Assembly: GCA_944321515.1 (NCBI GenBank)
Contig: CALULO010000003.1
Coordinates: forward strand, 62,001 to 126,000
Reading direction: 5' to 3'
From: an uncultured Atopobiaceae bacterium
GTDB lineage: Bacteria; Actinomycetota; Coriobacteriia; Coriobacteriales; Atopobiaceae
Length of the DNA stretch: 64,000 bases
The translations under genes and the position numbers were made by a program. Of the stretch, positions 55,578-64,000 are shown piece by piece (position 1 is the stretch's first letter; each line of letters starts with the position of its first letter). The notes beneath the pieces are model-generated. The model ran no database searches, was not told the DNA's origin, and was given only the letters and a program-made list of their open reading frames with translations.

Positions 55578-58019
55578 TCACACGCGTCGCTTCATCTGGT
55601 TTGCACCCTCGCCGGGCATGATGCGGCGGGCGTCGTAGACCGAGGGCACGCGGCTCACGGCGGCGAGCAGCGTGTCCAGCAGGCTCGCGTCAGAGATCGC
55701 CACGAGGAAGCGCAGGCGCGCCACGCCCTGGGCGCTCGTCTGCGTGGCCGCGGAGAGGATGTTCGCCCCCGCGTCGCCGATGGCCACGGTCACGTCCTTG
55801 AGCAGGCCCATGCGGTCAGTCGCCTCCACGACGATCTCGACGCGGAACTCCGTGGCTCCCGAGGTGTCCCAGGAGACCTCGATCAAGCGCTCCGGGTTCC
55901 TCATGAGGTCCGCCACGTTGGGACAGTTGGACCGGTGCACGGACACGCCGCGACCGCGCGTGATGAAGCCCACGATCTCGTCGCCGGCCACGGGGTTGCA
56001 GCAGTGCGCAAGGTGGACGGCGAGGTCCGGGTCACCCTTGACCACCACGCCGCAGTTGGCGCGGCGTCGCTTGCCCTTGGCCGCCTGGGTGAGGGCGTAG
56101 GACTTCATGACCGGCGCGCCGGTGGCCATGGCGCGCTCGTGCTCGGCGTGCTTCTCGGCCAGGGCCTGCGCGGCGGCTATCTGCTCCGGCGAGCCCTCCT
56201 CGAGGATCTCCTCGATGCGGTTGGCGGCCTGCTTCACCGACACCTTGCCGGTGTGGACCGCCGCAAAGAGGTCGTCGGCGCTGCGCAGCTCGAAGCCCTC
56301 GCAGACTCGCTCGATGGCCTTGGTGGTACGGCGCGTGGAGATGCCGTAGCCGCGCTTGCGCAGCTCGTGGGCGAGCTCGGTGCGGCCCGCCTCGGCGTCG
56401 TCGTTTCTGTTCTGCGTCGAGAAGAACTTGCGGATCTTGGCGCGCGTGGACGGCATCACCACGATGTTCATCCAGTCGCGGCTGGGCTTCGCGTTCTTGT
56501 TGGTGAGGACCTCGACGCGGTCGCCCATCTGGAGCTTGGTGGACAGGGGCACCACCGAGCCGTTGACCTTGGCGCCCACGCAGTGGTTGCCCACCTCGGT
56601 GTGGACCGCGTAGGCGAAGTCGAGCGGGGTGGCGTCCCGGCGCAGGCTCATGACCTCGCCCTTGGGGGTGAACACGAAGATCTCGTGCTCGAAGAGGTCC
56701 ACGCGGAGGTTGTCGAGGAACTCGTGCGGGTCGTCGATGTCGTCCTCGGTCGCCCAGTCAAGCGTCTTGCGGATCCAGTTGATCGTGGAGTCGATGGCGC
56801 GGTCCTCGGCGCTCATGCGCCCGCGCGAGTTGCCCTCCTTCTTGTAGAGCCAGTGGGCGGCGATGCCGTACTCGGAGGCCTCGTGCATCTCCACCGTGCG
56901 AATCTGGATCTCTATGGGCTTTCCGTCGGGCCCCACCACCGTGGTGTGGAGGCTCTGGTAGAGGTTGGCCTTCGGCGTGGCGATGTAGTCCTTGAAGCGG
57001 CCCGGCATGGGGTTCCACAGCGAGTGGACGGCGCCGAGGGCCGAATAGCAGTCCCCCACCGTCTGGGTGATCACGCGCAGGGCGATGAGGTCGTAGATGT
57101 CGGAGAACTCGCGCCCCTTGCGCGTCATCTTCTGGTAGATGCTCCAGAGGTGCTTGGGGCGGCCCGTGATCTGGTAGCCGGTGAGCCCCGCGCCCTTGAG
57201 CTCGTCGTCGAGCGTCTTGATGGCACGCTCGGTGTCGTCCTCGCGCTGAGCGCGGCTGTCCTGGACCATGCGGGCCACGCGCTGGTACTCCTCGGGCTCC
57301 AGCCAGAAGAACGCGAGGTCCTCGAGCTCCCACTTGACCGAGGAGATGCCCAGGCGGTCGGCGAGCGGCGCGTAGACGTCCATGGTCTCACGTGCCTTGA
57401 AGAGCCGGCGGTCGGGCGGCAGGGCCGCGAGGGTGCGCATGTTGTGGAGGCGGTCCGCGAGCTTGATGATGACCACGCGGATGTCGCGGCTCATGGCCAG
57501 GAACATCTTGCGGAGGTTCCAGGCCTGCTTGGCGTCCATCGAGGAGACCTGGATGGAGGTGAGCTTGGTCACGCCGTCCACGAGGTCGGCCACGGTCTGC
57601 CCGAAGAGCTCGGCGATCTGGTCCTTGGTGGCCGGGGTGTCCTCCACGGTGTCGTGCAGCAGGGCCGCGCAGATGGTGTCCTCGTCCATGCGCAGGTCGT
57701 GAGCAAGGATGAGGGCCACCTCCACGGGGTGGTTGATGTAGGGCTCTCCAGAGCGCCGGCGCTGGTCGCGGTGGTAGTCCGCGGCAAAGCGATAGGCGCG
57801 GTCCACCTTGTCGCGCCCCTCCTGGTCCAGGTAGGTCTCGCAGGCGGCCTGGAGCAGACGGTAGTTCGCGGCCTCGGGGACGCCCTTCTTCGGCCTGGGG
57901 GCCGGCTCGGGCGCCGGAGTCGAAGGGGCCTCGGCGGATGAGGCGCCGGCGGCCGTCTCAGGCGTGGGGGCGCCAGCGGGGGTCTCCCTCTTGGTTGTCT
58001 TGTCCATGTCGTTGCTCAT
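55578..58019 (-). CDS. relA: Bifunctional (p)ppGpp synthetase/hydrolase, RelA/SpoT type
   Basis: 813 residues, full-length RSH. A disordered Pro/Ala-rich lead (1-50) is followed by the HD hydrolase domain (His97, His122-Asp123 in LLHDTVEDT). The synthetase domain has the YDLIALRVI and FKDYIATPKANLYQSLHTTV motifs and EIQIRT. Then come TGS (FVFTPKGEVMSLRRDATPLDFAYAVHT in two parts), a conserved-Cys region and a C-terminal ACT domain (VEIVVEATDRMGLLKDVTVAIGDAG). The HD motif looks intact, so both making and degrading (p)ppGpp are expected. GGGGGAGGAG precedes ATG 58019. It is the next gene after the RecJ-RecQ fusion, 15 bases away. Confidence 0.96.
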   Translation of the reverse strand: MSNDMDKTTKRETPAGAPTPETAAGASSAEAPSTPAPEPAPRPKKGVPEAANYRLLQAACETYLDQEGRDKVDRAYRFAADYHRDQRRRSGEPYINHPVEVALILAHDLRMDEDTICAALLHDTVEDTPATKDQIAELFGQTVADLVDGVTKLTSIQVSSMDAKQAWNLRKMFLAMSRDIRVVIIKLADRLHNMRTLAALPPDRRLFKARETMDVYAPLADRLGISSVKWELEDLAFFWLEPEEYQRVARMVQDSRAQREDDTERAIKTLDDELKGAGLTGYQITGRPKHLWSIYQKMTRKGREFSDIYDLIALRVITQTVGDCYSALGAVHSLWNPMPGRFKDYIATPKANLYQSLHTTVVGPDGKPIEIQIRTVEMHEASEYGIAAHWLYKKEGNSRGRMSAEDRAIDSTINWIRKTLDWATEDDIDDPHEFLDNLRVDLFEHEIFVFTPKGEVMSLRRDATPLDFAYAVHTEVGNHCVGAKVNGSVVPLSTKLQMGDRVEVLTNKNAKPSRDWMNIVVMPSTRAKIRKFFSTQNRNDDAEAGRTELAHELRKRGYGISTRRTTKAIERVCEGFELRSADDLFAAVHTGKVSVKQAANRIEEILEEGSPEQIAAAQALAEKHAEHERAMATGAPVMKSYALTQAAKGKRRRANCGVVVKGDPDLAVHLAHCCNPVAGDEIVGFITRGRGVSVHRSNCPNVADLMRNPERLIEVSWDTSGATEFRVEIVVEATDRMGLLKDVTVAIGDAGANILSAATQTSAQGVARLRFLVAISDASLLDTLLAAVSRVPSVYDARRIMPGEGANQMKRRV

Positions 58020-58034
58020 GTTCTCCTCCCCCTC

Positions 58035-61000
58035 TCAGCGCACGATGATACCGAAGTCGGGCGCAATCGGGCGGTTGACGCAAGCGAGAAGCTCATCTGC
58101 AGTGGCGTCGAGCACCCAGCCGCAGAAGCGGGCGAAGGCCTCCTGGAGGCTCCGCCCCTCAAGGTAGCAGGCCGATTGGGCGAGCTCCATGTGCTCCGGC
58201 GCCGTGGCCATCTCGACGCGGCGCCCCTCCCCGAACCCCGTGACGGCGAGGAAGCCGAGCTCGCCGAAGACCGCGAGGCCCGAGGAGACCTCGCGGGCGT
58301 CGATGGCGCAGCGGGGGTCCGCGGCCCGCACGGCCTCGGCGATGCCCTCGTCGTCAAGAGCGATGGGCCCGGAGGTGCGGAAGAGCGAGACGAGCGTGCG
58401 ATAGAGCGCCACAAGGTCGGCGCGCGGGGGCGCGGCGGCGGAGAGGATGTGCTCGGAGGGGCGCACGTCGCGGGAGCCGAAGAGCAGGTGGATGGTGGCG
58501 GGAGCTCCGTCCCGGCCGGCACGCCCACTCATCTGGTTGAACTCGACCCGACCGAGAGGCAGCCCGTAGAGGACCACGTGACGGATCCCCGGGAGGTTCA
58601 CCCCCTCGCCGAAGGCGCTCGTGGAGACGATGCAGGTGAGGTCGTCGGCCCGGAAGGCACGCTCCACCCGGCCCCGCACGGAGCGAGAGAGCCCGGCGTG
58701 ATAGAAGGCCGTGCGCGGGGCGAGCTCCGGCACGCGGTGGCGCAGCATGCGCACGAGGGAGACCGCCTGATCACGGGAGCTCACGTAGACCACGCACTTC
58801 TCGCCGCGGGCGACGATGGAGACAAGGGCGGCCTCGCGGTCGCGCAGGTCGCGCTCGTCGTCCAAGAGGAGGTTGTCGCGCCGGGAGTCGTCGCAGACAA
58901 CGTCCTCGGCCGCGATGCCCAGGAGGTGGCAGATGTTGCGGGCCGTCTCGGCGCCTGCCGTGGCGGTCACGGCGAGCGCCACCGGGTGCCCGAGGTCGGC
59001 GAGCACCGACGGCAGCTCCAGGTAGGCGGAGCGAGAGCCGGGGCCCGCCTCCCCCGCGTGGTGCGCCTCGTCCACCACGAGGAAGCCGACGCGCCCGGAC
59101 TCGGCGAAGCGCGCCCGGTGGATGGCGAGGAACTCAGGCGTGGTCAGCACCACGTCCGCCGCGCCGGAGGCGAGCGCAGAGAAGATGCGGGCGCGCTCGG
59201 GGCCGGGGGTCTCGCCGGTCAGGACCTCAACCACCACGCCGAGCGAGGCGAGCGCCTCCCGCAGGTGGAACGCCTGGTCCGCGACGAGCGCGCGCAGCGG
59301 GTAGACGAAGACGCTCGCGCGCCCGCGGGCGATGGCCTCGCGCGCGGCGTGCAGGTGGAAGACGAGCGACTTGCCGCGCCCGGTGGCCATGACGGCCAGG
59401 CACGAGCGCCCGGCAGCAAGCCGCCCGAGCGCCGCGGACTGCGCGGGCAGGAGCGCGCTTTCCCCGATCATCTGGCGGCGCAGCTCGTCAACGAGCTGGT
59501 CAGCCGGGAGCGCGGCGAGCTCGGTGCGTCGGGCGCTCGCGACGTCGGGGGCCGGGCCCCTCTCGCCGGCGCGCCCCGCGGGGGCGGCGTCGGCGGCGGC
59601 CATGAGCTCCTCGGCCAGGCCACCTGGGGCCGCCGGCGCAGCGTCTCGCAGGATGACGTCCTTGACCATGAGCTTCGGCTTGGTTCGACCCTGCCAGGTC
59701 TCGTTCACCGCCTCGAAGACCACGTCAACGGCCCCCTCCCAGGAGACGGAGCGCTCCGGGTCCGGGGCCCGGAACATGATGGCCGGAACCGAGCTGGCGC
59801 CGTCGGTGGCGACGAAGCGCAGGTGGGACGAGTCGGCCCCCACCAGCGCGCGGTTGCGCATGGTCACGCCGCACGCTGCCAGGAGCGGCCGCTTGTTGCC
59901 CTGGCCGAAGGGCTGGAGGCGCTCGAGGGCCTCGATCGAGTCGACACTGAGCTCGCCGAGGGAGACGACGGCCGCAACCTCGCCGGTGTCCTCGAACTGC
60001 TCGTCTGGAAGCCCTGCCAGCGCCTCGGCCAGGCGGGCGCGGAACTCACCGACGCGGGAGGCCTCGCAGGTCACGCCCACAGCCCCCGCGTGCCCGCCGA
60101 AGCGGACGAGAACGTCCGAGCACTGCTCCACGGCGTGGAAGAGGTCGACCGACCCCACCGACCGGCCCGACCCGCGCGCGACGCCGTCGGACACGCTGAA
60201 GACGATGGCCGGCACGTGGTAGCGGTTCACGAGGCGAGAGGCGACGATGCCCTTGACGCCCTCGTGCCAGCCCTCCCCGGCCACCACCACCGCACGGCCC
60301 CCGTCATAGGTGCGCGCCGCCTCGGCGAGCGCGGCCTCGGCGAGCGCGGCCTCCGTCTCGCGACGCTCGGTGTTGACCGCCTCGAGCCGCCCGGCGAGCT
60401 CGGCGGCCTCCGCCGGGTCGTCGGTGAGCAGCAGGCCCAGGGCGACGTCGGTGGAGCCCATGCGCCCCGCGGCGTTCAGGCGCGGGATGAGCGAGAAGGG
60501 CAGGCCGTCGGGGGTGACCTCCGCGAGGTCGAGCCCCGCCGTAGCAGCGAGTGCCACGAAGCCTGGGCGCGCGCTCACGCGCATGCGCGCCACGCCCTCG
60601 GCGACGAGGGCCCGATTCTCACCCTCGAGGAGCATCATGTCGGAGAGGGTGCCGAGGGCAGCCACGTCGACGAAGTCACGCCACAGTCCCGGGGCCCCGC
60701 GGCGACGGCCGAGCTCGCAGACGAGCTTGAGGGCCACGCCGGCCCCGGCAAGCTCCCGCGACGGGCAGTCCGCGGCGAGCTTCGGGTCGGTCACGGGGAC
60801 GCCCTCGGGCACGAGGTCCGCGGGCTCGTGATGGTCGGTCACCACCACGTCGACGCCCTCGGCCGTGAGCCAGGAGACCTCGTGGGCGGCGGCGATGCCG
60901 TTGTCCACGGTGATGACGAGGTTGGGTGAGCAGGAGCGGCGCACGCGGTCGAGCGCCTCGCGCGAGAGGCCGTAGCCCTCGCCGAAGCGCCGTGGGATGA

Positions 61001-61349
61001 AGGGGTACACGACGGCGCCGAGGCGGCGCAGGGCCAGCGTGAGCAGGCACGTGGAGGTCATGCCGTCCACGTCGAAGTCCCCGAAGACGGCGATGGTCTC
61101 GTGCGCGTCCAGCGCCGCCTCGACGCGAGAGACGGCCTCGTCCATGCCAGGGATGCAGAGGGGGTCGGCCCAGTCGCGCTCGAGCGAGGGCGTGAGGAAG
61201 GCCCGGGCGTCCTCCGGGTCGGCGTGGCCCCGGGCGGCGAGCACGCGCGCCACGAGCGGCGGGACGGCGAGCTCGGCGGAGAGCCGGCGCTCGACCGCTG
61301 GGTCAGCCGGCAGGACCGACCAGCGGCGGCTCTCGGCGAGGCCGGCCAT
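58035..61349 (-). CDS. recJ: RecJ single-strand exonuclease fused to a RecQ-like helicase
   Basis: 1104 residues from ATG 61349 (GGGGAGG upstream). Residues 1-570 are RecJ: DHH-family motifs DFDVDG (91-96), DNG (149-151), TDHHEP (171-176), the DHHA1 domain with GRSVGSVDLF and FGGHAGAVG, and the OB fold (VVSLGELSVDSIEAL to KPKLMVKD). After a linker (about 575-615) comes an SF2 helicase: Walker A MATGRGKS (654-661), DEAH (760-763), motif VI QMSGRAGRDG and a C-terminal extension. RecJ and RecQ resect DNA ends together for RecF-pathway recombination, so a fusion makes sense. Some related genomes annotate only RecJ. Confidence 0.88.
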   Translation of the reverse strand: MAGLAESRRWSVLPADPAVERRLSAELAVPPLVARVLAARGHADPEDARAFLTPSLERDWADPLCIPGMDEAVSRVEAALDAHETIAVFGDFDVDGMTSTCLLTLALRRLGAVVYPFIPRRFGEGYGLSREALDRVRRSCSPNLVITVDNGIAAAHEVSWLTAEGVDVVVTDHHEPADLVPEGVPVTDPKLAADCPSRELAGAGVALKLVCELGRRRGAPGLWRDFVDVAALGTLSDMMLLEGENRALVAEGVARMRVSARPGFVALAATAGLDLAEVTPDGLPFSLIPRLNAAGRMGSTDVALGLLLTDDPAEAAELAGRLEAVNTERRETEAALAEAALAEAARTYDGGRAVVVAGEGWHEGVKGIVASRLVNRYHVPAIVFSVSDGVARGSGRSVGSVDLFHAVEQCSDVLVRFGGHAGAVGVTCEASRVGEFRARLAEALAGLPDEQFEDTGEVAAVVSLGELSVDSIEALERLQPFGQGNKRPLLAACGVTMRNRALVGADSSHLRFVATDGASSVPAIMFRAPDPERSVSWEGAVDVVFEAVNETWQGRTKPKLMVKDVILRDAAPAAPGGLAEELMAAADAAPAGRAGERGPAPDVASARRTELAALPADQLVDELRRQMIGESALLPAQSAALGRLAAGRSCLAVMATGRGKSLVFHLHAAREAIARGRASVFVYPLRALVADQAFHLREALASLGVVVEVLTGETPGPERARIFSALASGAADVVLTTPEFLAIHRARFAESGRVGFLVVDEAHHAGEAGPGSRSAYLELPSVLADLGHPVALAVTATAGAETARNICHLLGIAAEDVVCDDSRRDNLLLDDERDLRDREAALVSIVARGEKCVVYVSSRDQAVSLVRMLRHRVPELAPRTAFYHAGLSRSVRGRVERAFRADDLTCIVSTSAFGEGVNLPGIRHVVLYGLPLGRVEFNQMSGRAGRDGAPATIHLLFGSRDVRPSEHILSAAAPPRADLVALYRTLVSLFRTSGPIALDDEGIAEAVRAADPRCAIDAREVSSGLAVFGELGFLAVTGFGEGRRVEMATAPEHMELAQSACYLEGRSLQEAFARFCGWVLDATADELLACVNRPIAPDFGIIVR

Positions 61350-61456
61350 CAGAGGGGCCTCCCCGGCCGGGACGGGGCGACGGGGCTTGCGGGGTACGCG
61401 GATACGGCGGGACTCCCGGCACGGGCGGCCGGGTCCGGGTTCTTCTCGTCTCTCAT
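61349..61456 (-). CDS. Possible 35-residue upstream ORF coupled to recJ
   Basis: An ATG at 61456 with GGAG about 11 bases upstream opens a 35-residue frame rich in Pro, Ala and Arg (begins MRDEKNPDPA). Its TGA overlaps the recJ ATG as TGATG. It could be a leader peptide for translational coupling, or chance. Its codons 4-6 include a near-copy of the dispersed motif (GACGAGAAGAACC). Composition gives no function. Confidence 0.35.
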   Translation of the reverse strand: MRDEKNPDPAARAGSPAVSAYPASPVAPSRPGRPL

Positions 61457-61547
61457 GCTGCTCAGGTCTCCTGCGGGGTGGCGCGGCGCGCCGGCTGTTG
61501 ATCGACGTGAATTGTAACACGCCGGCCGGACGCGCCCGCCGCGCCCG

Positions 61548-62687
61548 CTACCAGTCCCGGGCGGCCGGGCTCGCCATCCAGTCCTCGACGAAGGCGGCGT
61601 AGGTGCCCGCGGCCACGGACTCGCGCACTCGGCGCATGAGGTCAAGCAGGTAGAAGATGTTGTGCTGCGAGATGAGGATGGAGCCGAGCATCTCGTGCTG
61701 TCGGACGAGGTGGTGCAGGTAGGCACGGCTGAAGCCCCCCGTGCAGGTGGGGCAGGAGCACGCGGGGTCAAGCGGGCCGTGGTCGTGGGCAAATCGGGCG
61801 TGACGGAAGTTGAGGCGTCCCTCGCTCGAGAAGGCGGAGCCCGTGCGCGCCGTGCGCGTAGGCAGCACGCAGTCGAACATGTCGACGCCACAGGCGACCG
61901 CCCGCACGAGCGTGGTGGGGTTGCCGACGCCCATGAGGTAACGGGGCTTCTCGCGCGGCATGTGCTCGCTTACCAGGGGCGCGAGCGTCTCGAACATGGT
62001 GTCGTGGTCCTCGCCCACCGAGTAGCCGCCGATGCCGAAGCCCGGGAAGTCCCCGACGTCCAGCAGGTGGCGGAGGCTGCGCAGGCGCAGGTCGAGGTGC
62101 ATGCCCCCCTGGACGATGCCGAAGAGCGCCTGGTCGGGCCGCGTGTGGGCGGCGTAGCAGCGCTCGGCCCAGCGGCTGGAGAGCTCCACCGAACGCTCAA
62201 CCTTGCGCCGCGGGGCCGGGTAGCCCACACACTGGTCCAGCTGCATCACGATGTCGGCTCCGAGCTTCTGCGCGATGGACATGTTCTCCTCAGGGGTCCA
62301 GGAGACCCACTTGCCGTCGTAGTCAACCGCGCGGAAGCGAACGCCGTCCGGGGAGAGCTTGCAGAACTCCTCGTGGCTGAACACCTGGAAGCCCCCCGAG
62401 TCCGTGAGGATGGAGCCGTGCCAGCCCATGAAGTCGTGAAGGCCGCCCATCTCCGCCACGAGGTCGGCCCCGGGGCGCATGGAGAGGTGGTAGGTGTTGG
62501 CCAGCAAGATCTTGGTGCCGAGCTGCTCGAGCGTCGAGGGCATGAGGCCCTTGACCGTTGCCTTGGTGCCGACCGGCATGAAGATGGGCGTGGGGATGTC
62601 GCCGTGAGGGGTGTGCAGGACGCCCGTGCGCGCGCTGGTGCCGGGGTCCTCGGCGAGTATGTCGTAGGTGAAGAGGCTGGTGTCCAA
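61548..62687 (-). CDS. tgt: tRNA-guanine transglycosylase
   Basis: 379 residues. It swaps guanine 34 for preQ1 in queuosine tRNAs (Asp, Asn, His, Tyr). Active-site motifs: TDSGGFQVFS (nucleophile-side Asp), GGMHLDLRL, GIGGYSVGE, and LPTRTARTG with the second catalytic Asp in DMFDCVLPTR. The zinc site is CSCPTC plus a downstream His. The TTG at 62687 is the start (GAAGGAG five bases upstream). No queA or preQ1 genes are seen in the window. HPr lies upstream on the same strand after its own terminator. Confidence 0.96.
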   Translation of the reverse strand: MDTSLFTYDILAEDPGTSARTGVLHTPHGDIPTPIFMPVGTKATVKGLMPSTLEQLGTKILLANTYHLSMRPGADLVAEMGGLHDFMGWHGSILTDSGGFQVFSHEEFCKLSPDGVRFRAVDYDGKWVSWTPEENMSIAQKLGADIVMQLDQCVGYPAPRRKVERSVELSSRWAERCYAAHTRPDQALFGIVQGGMHLDLRLRSLRHLLDVGDFPGFGIGGYSVGEDHDTMFETLAPLVSEHMPREKPRYLMGVGNPTTLVRAVACGVDMFDCVLPTRTARTGSAFSSEGRLNFRHARFAHDHGPLDPACSCPTCTGGFSRAYLHHLVRQHEMLGSILISQHNIFYLLDLMRRVRESVAAGTYAAFVEDWMASPAARDW

Positions 62688-62828
62688 GGGTCTCCTTCGC
62701 TCGCGTGCGGGGCGGGCGGGCAGGCCCGGCGCTCGGGCGGCCGTGCCGCGCAGGGCACCCGCCGCGAGGCCCGCGGCAGGACCTTCTCGCCCCCGCCTCA
62801 GGGGTAGGCTGGCCCTCCATCCTACACA

Positions 62829-62858
62829 AAAAAGCCCGGCGCCATGGGGCGCCGGGCC
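62829..62858 (-). terminator. ptsH terminator
   Basis: GCCCGGCGCC / GGCGCCGGGC stem (62835-62844, 62849-62858) followed on the minus strand by six T (62834-62829). Confidence 0.93.
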
Positions 62859-62897
62859 AGACCGGACGAGGGCCGGTGAGAGCTAGCGTGCCTCTGA

Positions 62898-63170
62898 CTA
62901 CTCGCCGAAGCCGGAGTCGATGAGGGCGACGAGGGCGTCGAGGGCCTCCTGCTCGTCAGCGCCGTCGCAGGCAACCTCGACCTTGGTACCGGTGCCGAGG
63001 CCGGCGGCCAGGATCATCATGATGGACTTGGCGTTGACGGGAGCGGAGTCCTTGTCAACGTTCTTGATGGTGACGTTGCACTGGTACTTCTTGGCCTCGG
63101 TCACGAAAACGGACGCGGGACGGGCGTGAAGGCCGGTGGCGTTGATGATGCTCGTCTGCTTAGAAACCAT
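62898..63170 (-). CDS. ptsH: PTS phosphocarrier protein HPr
   Basis: 90 residues. His15 in GLHARPAS is the site phosphorylated by enzyme I; the regulatory serine region is KSIMMILAAG (Ser49 in this numbering), as in Gram-positive HPr phosphorylated by HPrK. It passes phosphate from PtsI to sugar-specific EIIA. ATG 63170 follows GGAAAGGAAG. It is not next to ptsI, which is about 53 kb away with fruK, so the general PTS genes are split and separately transcribed. Confidence 0.97.
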   Translation of the reverse strand: MVSKQTSIINATGLHARPASVFVTEAKKYQCNVTIKNVDKDSAPVNAKSIMMILAAGLGTGTKVEVACDGADEQEALDALVALIDSGFGE

Positions 63171-63397
63171 GTCTCGATCTTCCTTTCCAAAATCCCAACG
63201 GCTGGGGACGCATGGGTTCCCCTAAAACAGTACATATCCTAGCAAAAAGGAACGTTTGATGGCTGCGGCGTTCTCGACGAGGATGCAAAGATGCGGGATA
63301 AGCGGACTTAACCGGGGCCTCGCGCGGCAGCTTGCGGCACAATGGACGAGGCGCGCCGACCATGGCGACGCATGCAGGAGGCTGAAGGGAGCGCGCG

Positions 63398-64000
63398 ATG
63401 GCGGACGGGCAGACGGGACGGGAAGACCACCTCGGACAGGGCGAGAAGCCCGCGCGGCCCGCGGCGGGAACGCCGGCGACCGAGGAGCGCGGCGACGCCG
63501 CGGCCTTCGAGCCGGCCGACACCGAGGCGGACCCCACGGGCGCCGAGGCGCCCTCCCCCGCCGAGGATGCGCTCGGCGCGGCGCGCGACGCGGCCGGCTC
63601 GGCCGTGTCCACGCTGAGAAGCGGCCTCTTCGCCGTGCGCGACGTCCACGCCGCCTCGCGCCGCCACTCCTCCGCGCGTGCCCGCCTGCGTGAGATGACG
63701 GAGCGCCTTCAGGCCGACGAGGCCACACTTGCCCGCCGCGAGGAGGTCGAGGCGGGCTACGAGCAGATCGTGGCCGAGCAGGCGCGCGTGATCAAGGAGG
63801 CCTCGGCCGAGCTGGAGCGCCAGCAGGCCAAGGTCGAGCGCCTGGAGGGCAAGGCCAGGAAGCTCGAGGGGCGCCTTGCCCAGATGCGCGATGACCACGA
63901 GCAGGAGCTGCGTCCCTACAAGCGCATCGCCGAGACGGCGCGCGGGCGCTCGGACGAGGCGGCGCGCGGGGTCTCCGAGGCAAAGCGGGCGGTACGCACC
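63398..64000 (+). CDS. Long coiled-coil protein, N-terminal part
   Basis: An open frame of 201 codons runs from ATG 63398 (GAAGGGAG upstream) to the right edge without a stop, so the gene is incomplete here. Residues 1-60 are low-complexity Ala/Gly/Pro/Glu and include GEK from a motif copy. From about 90 onward the sequence is heptad-rich (LREMTERLQADEATLARREEVE, AELERQQAKVERLEGKARKLEGRL), predicting a long coiled coil. The family is not recognised. It is divergent from ptsH. Confidence 0.75.
   Translation, partial: MADGQTGREDHLGQGEKPARPAAGTPATEERGDAAAFEPADTEADPTGAEAPSPAEDALGAARDAAGSAVSTLRSGLFAVRDVHAASRRHSSARARLREMTERLQADEATLARREEVEAGYEQIVAEQARVIKEASAELERQQAKVERLEGKARKLEGRLAQMRDDHEQELRPYKRIAETARGRSDEAARGVSEAKRAVRT

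Overview
The window is chromosomal DNA of a high-GC Gram-positive bacterium. The best guess is a member of the Coriobacteriia, probably an Olsenella/Atopobium-like Atopobiaceae (inference). The grounds are: two-thirds or more G+C; an actinobacterial-type Rho with a long Ala/Arg/Gly-rich N-terminal tail; a membrane protein carrying LuxR-type HTH domains; a Tat-type lipoprotein; a branched-chain amino-acid ABC importer next to PTS components; and no mobile elements, phage genes or CRISPR. Most of it is housekeeping DNA on the minus strand, with many classical hairpin-plus-T-run terminators.

Layout. 1-5 kb: start of a PHP-domain protein (cut by the left edge), carB, carA. 5.3-8.1 kb: gdhA, tRNA-Pro and tRNA-Gly, a lipid kinase. 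8.3-11.4 kb: fruK-ptsI and tRNA-Arg. 11.4-14.1 kb: Nudix hydrolase, secreted nuclease, tRNA-His-Lys-Lys operon, class II Fic protein. 14.3-17.4 kb: divergent S33 and M42 peptidases and a striking 62-bp-periodic inverted-repeat array. 17.4-23.5 kb: aspartate-family amino acids (hom-lysC-asd divergent from thrC-thrB). 23.6-28.6 kb: livJHMGF importer. 28.7-33.6 kb: VanZ-like protein, an unknown membrane protein, rho, a tandem-MarR regulator. 33.9-40 kb: argS, pncB, a small membrane protein, a radical-SAM enzyme and a WecA/TagO-like transferase. 40.1-40.6 kb: a structured RNA resembling 6S RNA, and tRNA-Ala. 40.7-49 kb: an ABC ATPase, ilvA, a glyoxalase-fold protein, ilvDBNC. 49-52.4 kb: acyltransferase, a GTGCAC-rich repeat array, a structured intergenic element, and a LuxR-type membrane regulator split by an in-frame TGA. 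52.5-54.5 kb: infC-rpmI-rplT and ferritin. 54.7-64 kb: tRNA-Leu, an MBL hydrolase, relA/spoT, a RecJ-RecQ-like fusion, tgt, ptsH, and a coiled-coil gene running off the right edge.

Functional links. Asd, LysC, Hom, ThrC and ThrB carry aspartate to threonine, IlvA makes 2-oxobutyrate from threonine, and IlvBN, IlvC and IlvD complete most of isoleucine/valine synthesis. LivJHMGF imports the same end products. PtsI (8.3 kb) and HPr (62.9 kb) form the general PTS path, and FruK acts on the product of a fructose PTS whose EII is not seen here.

The most unusual content is non-coding. (1) A 9-13 base motif (GGCGAGAAG, extended GGCGAGAAGAACC) is scattered through intergenic DNA and gene ends in both orientations, sometimes as inverted pairs forming a terminator or a 28-bp palindrome. 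This resembles DNA-uptake sequences in other phyla. (2) Ten alternately inverted 16-bp arms lie in an exact 62-bp period at 17.0-17.3 kb. (3) A GTGCAC array lies at 50.3-50.6 kb. All three deserve genome-wide searches.
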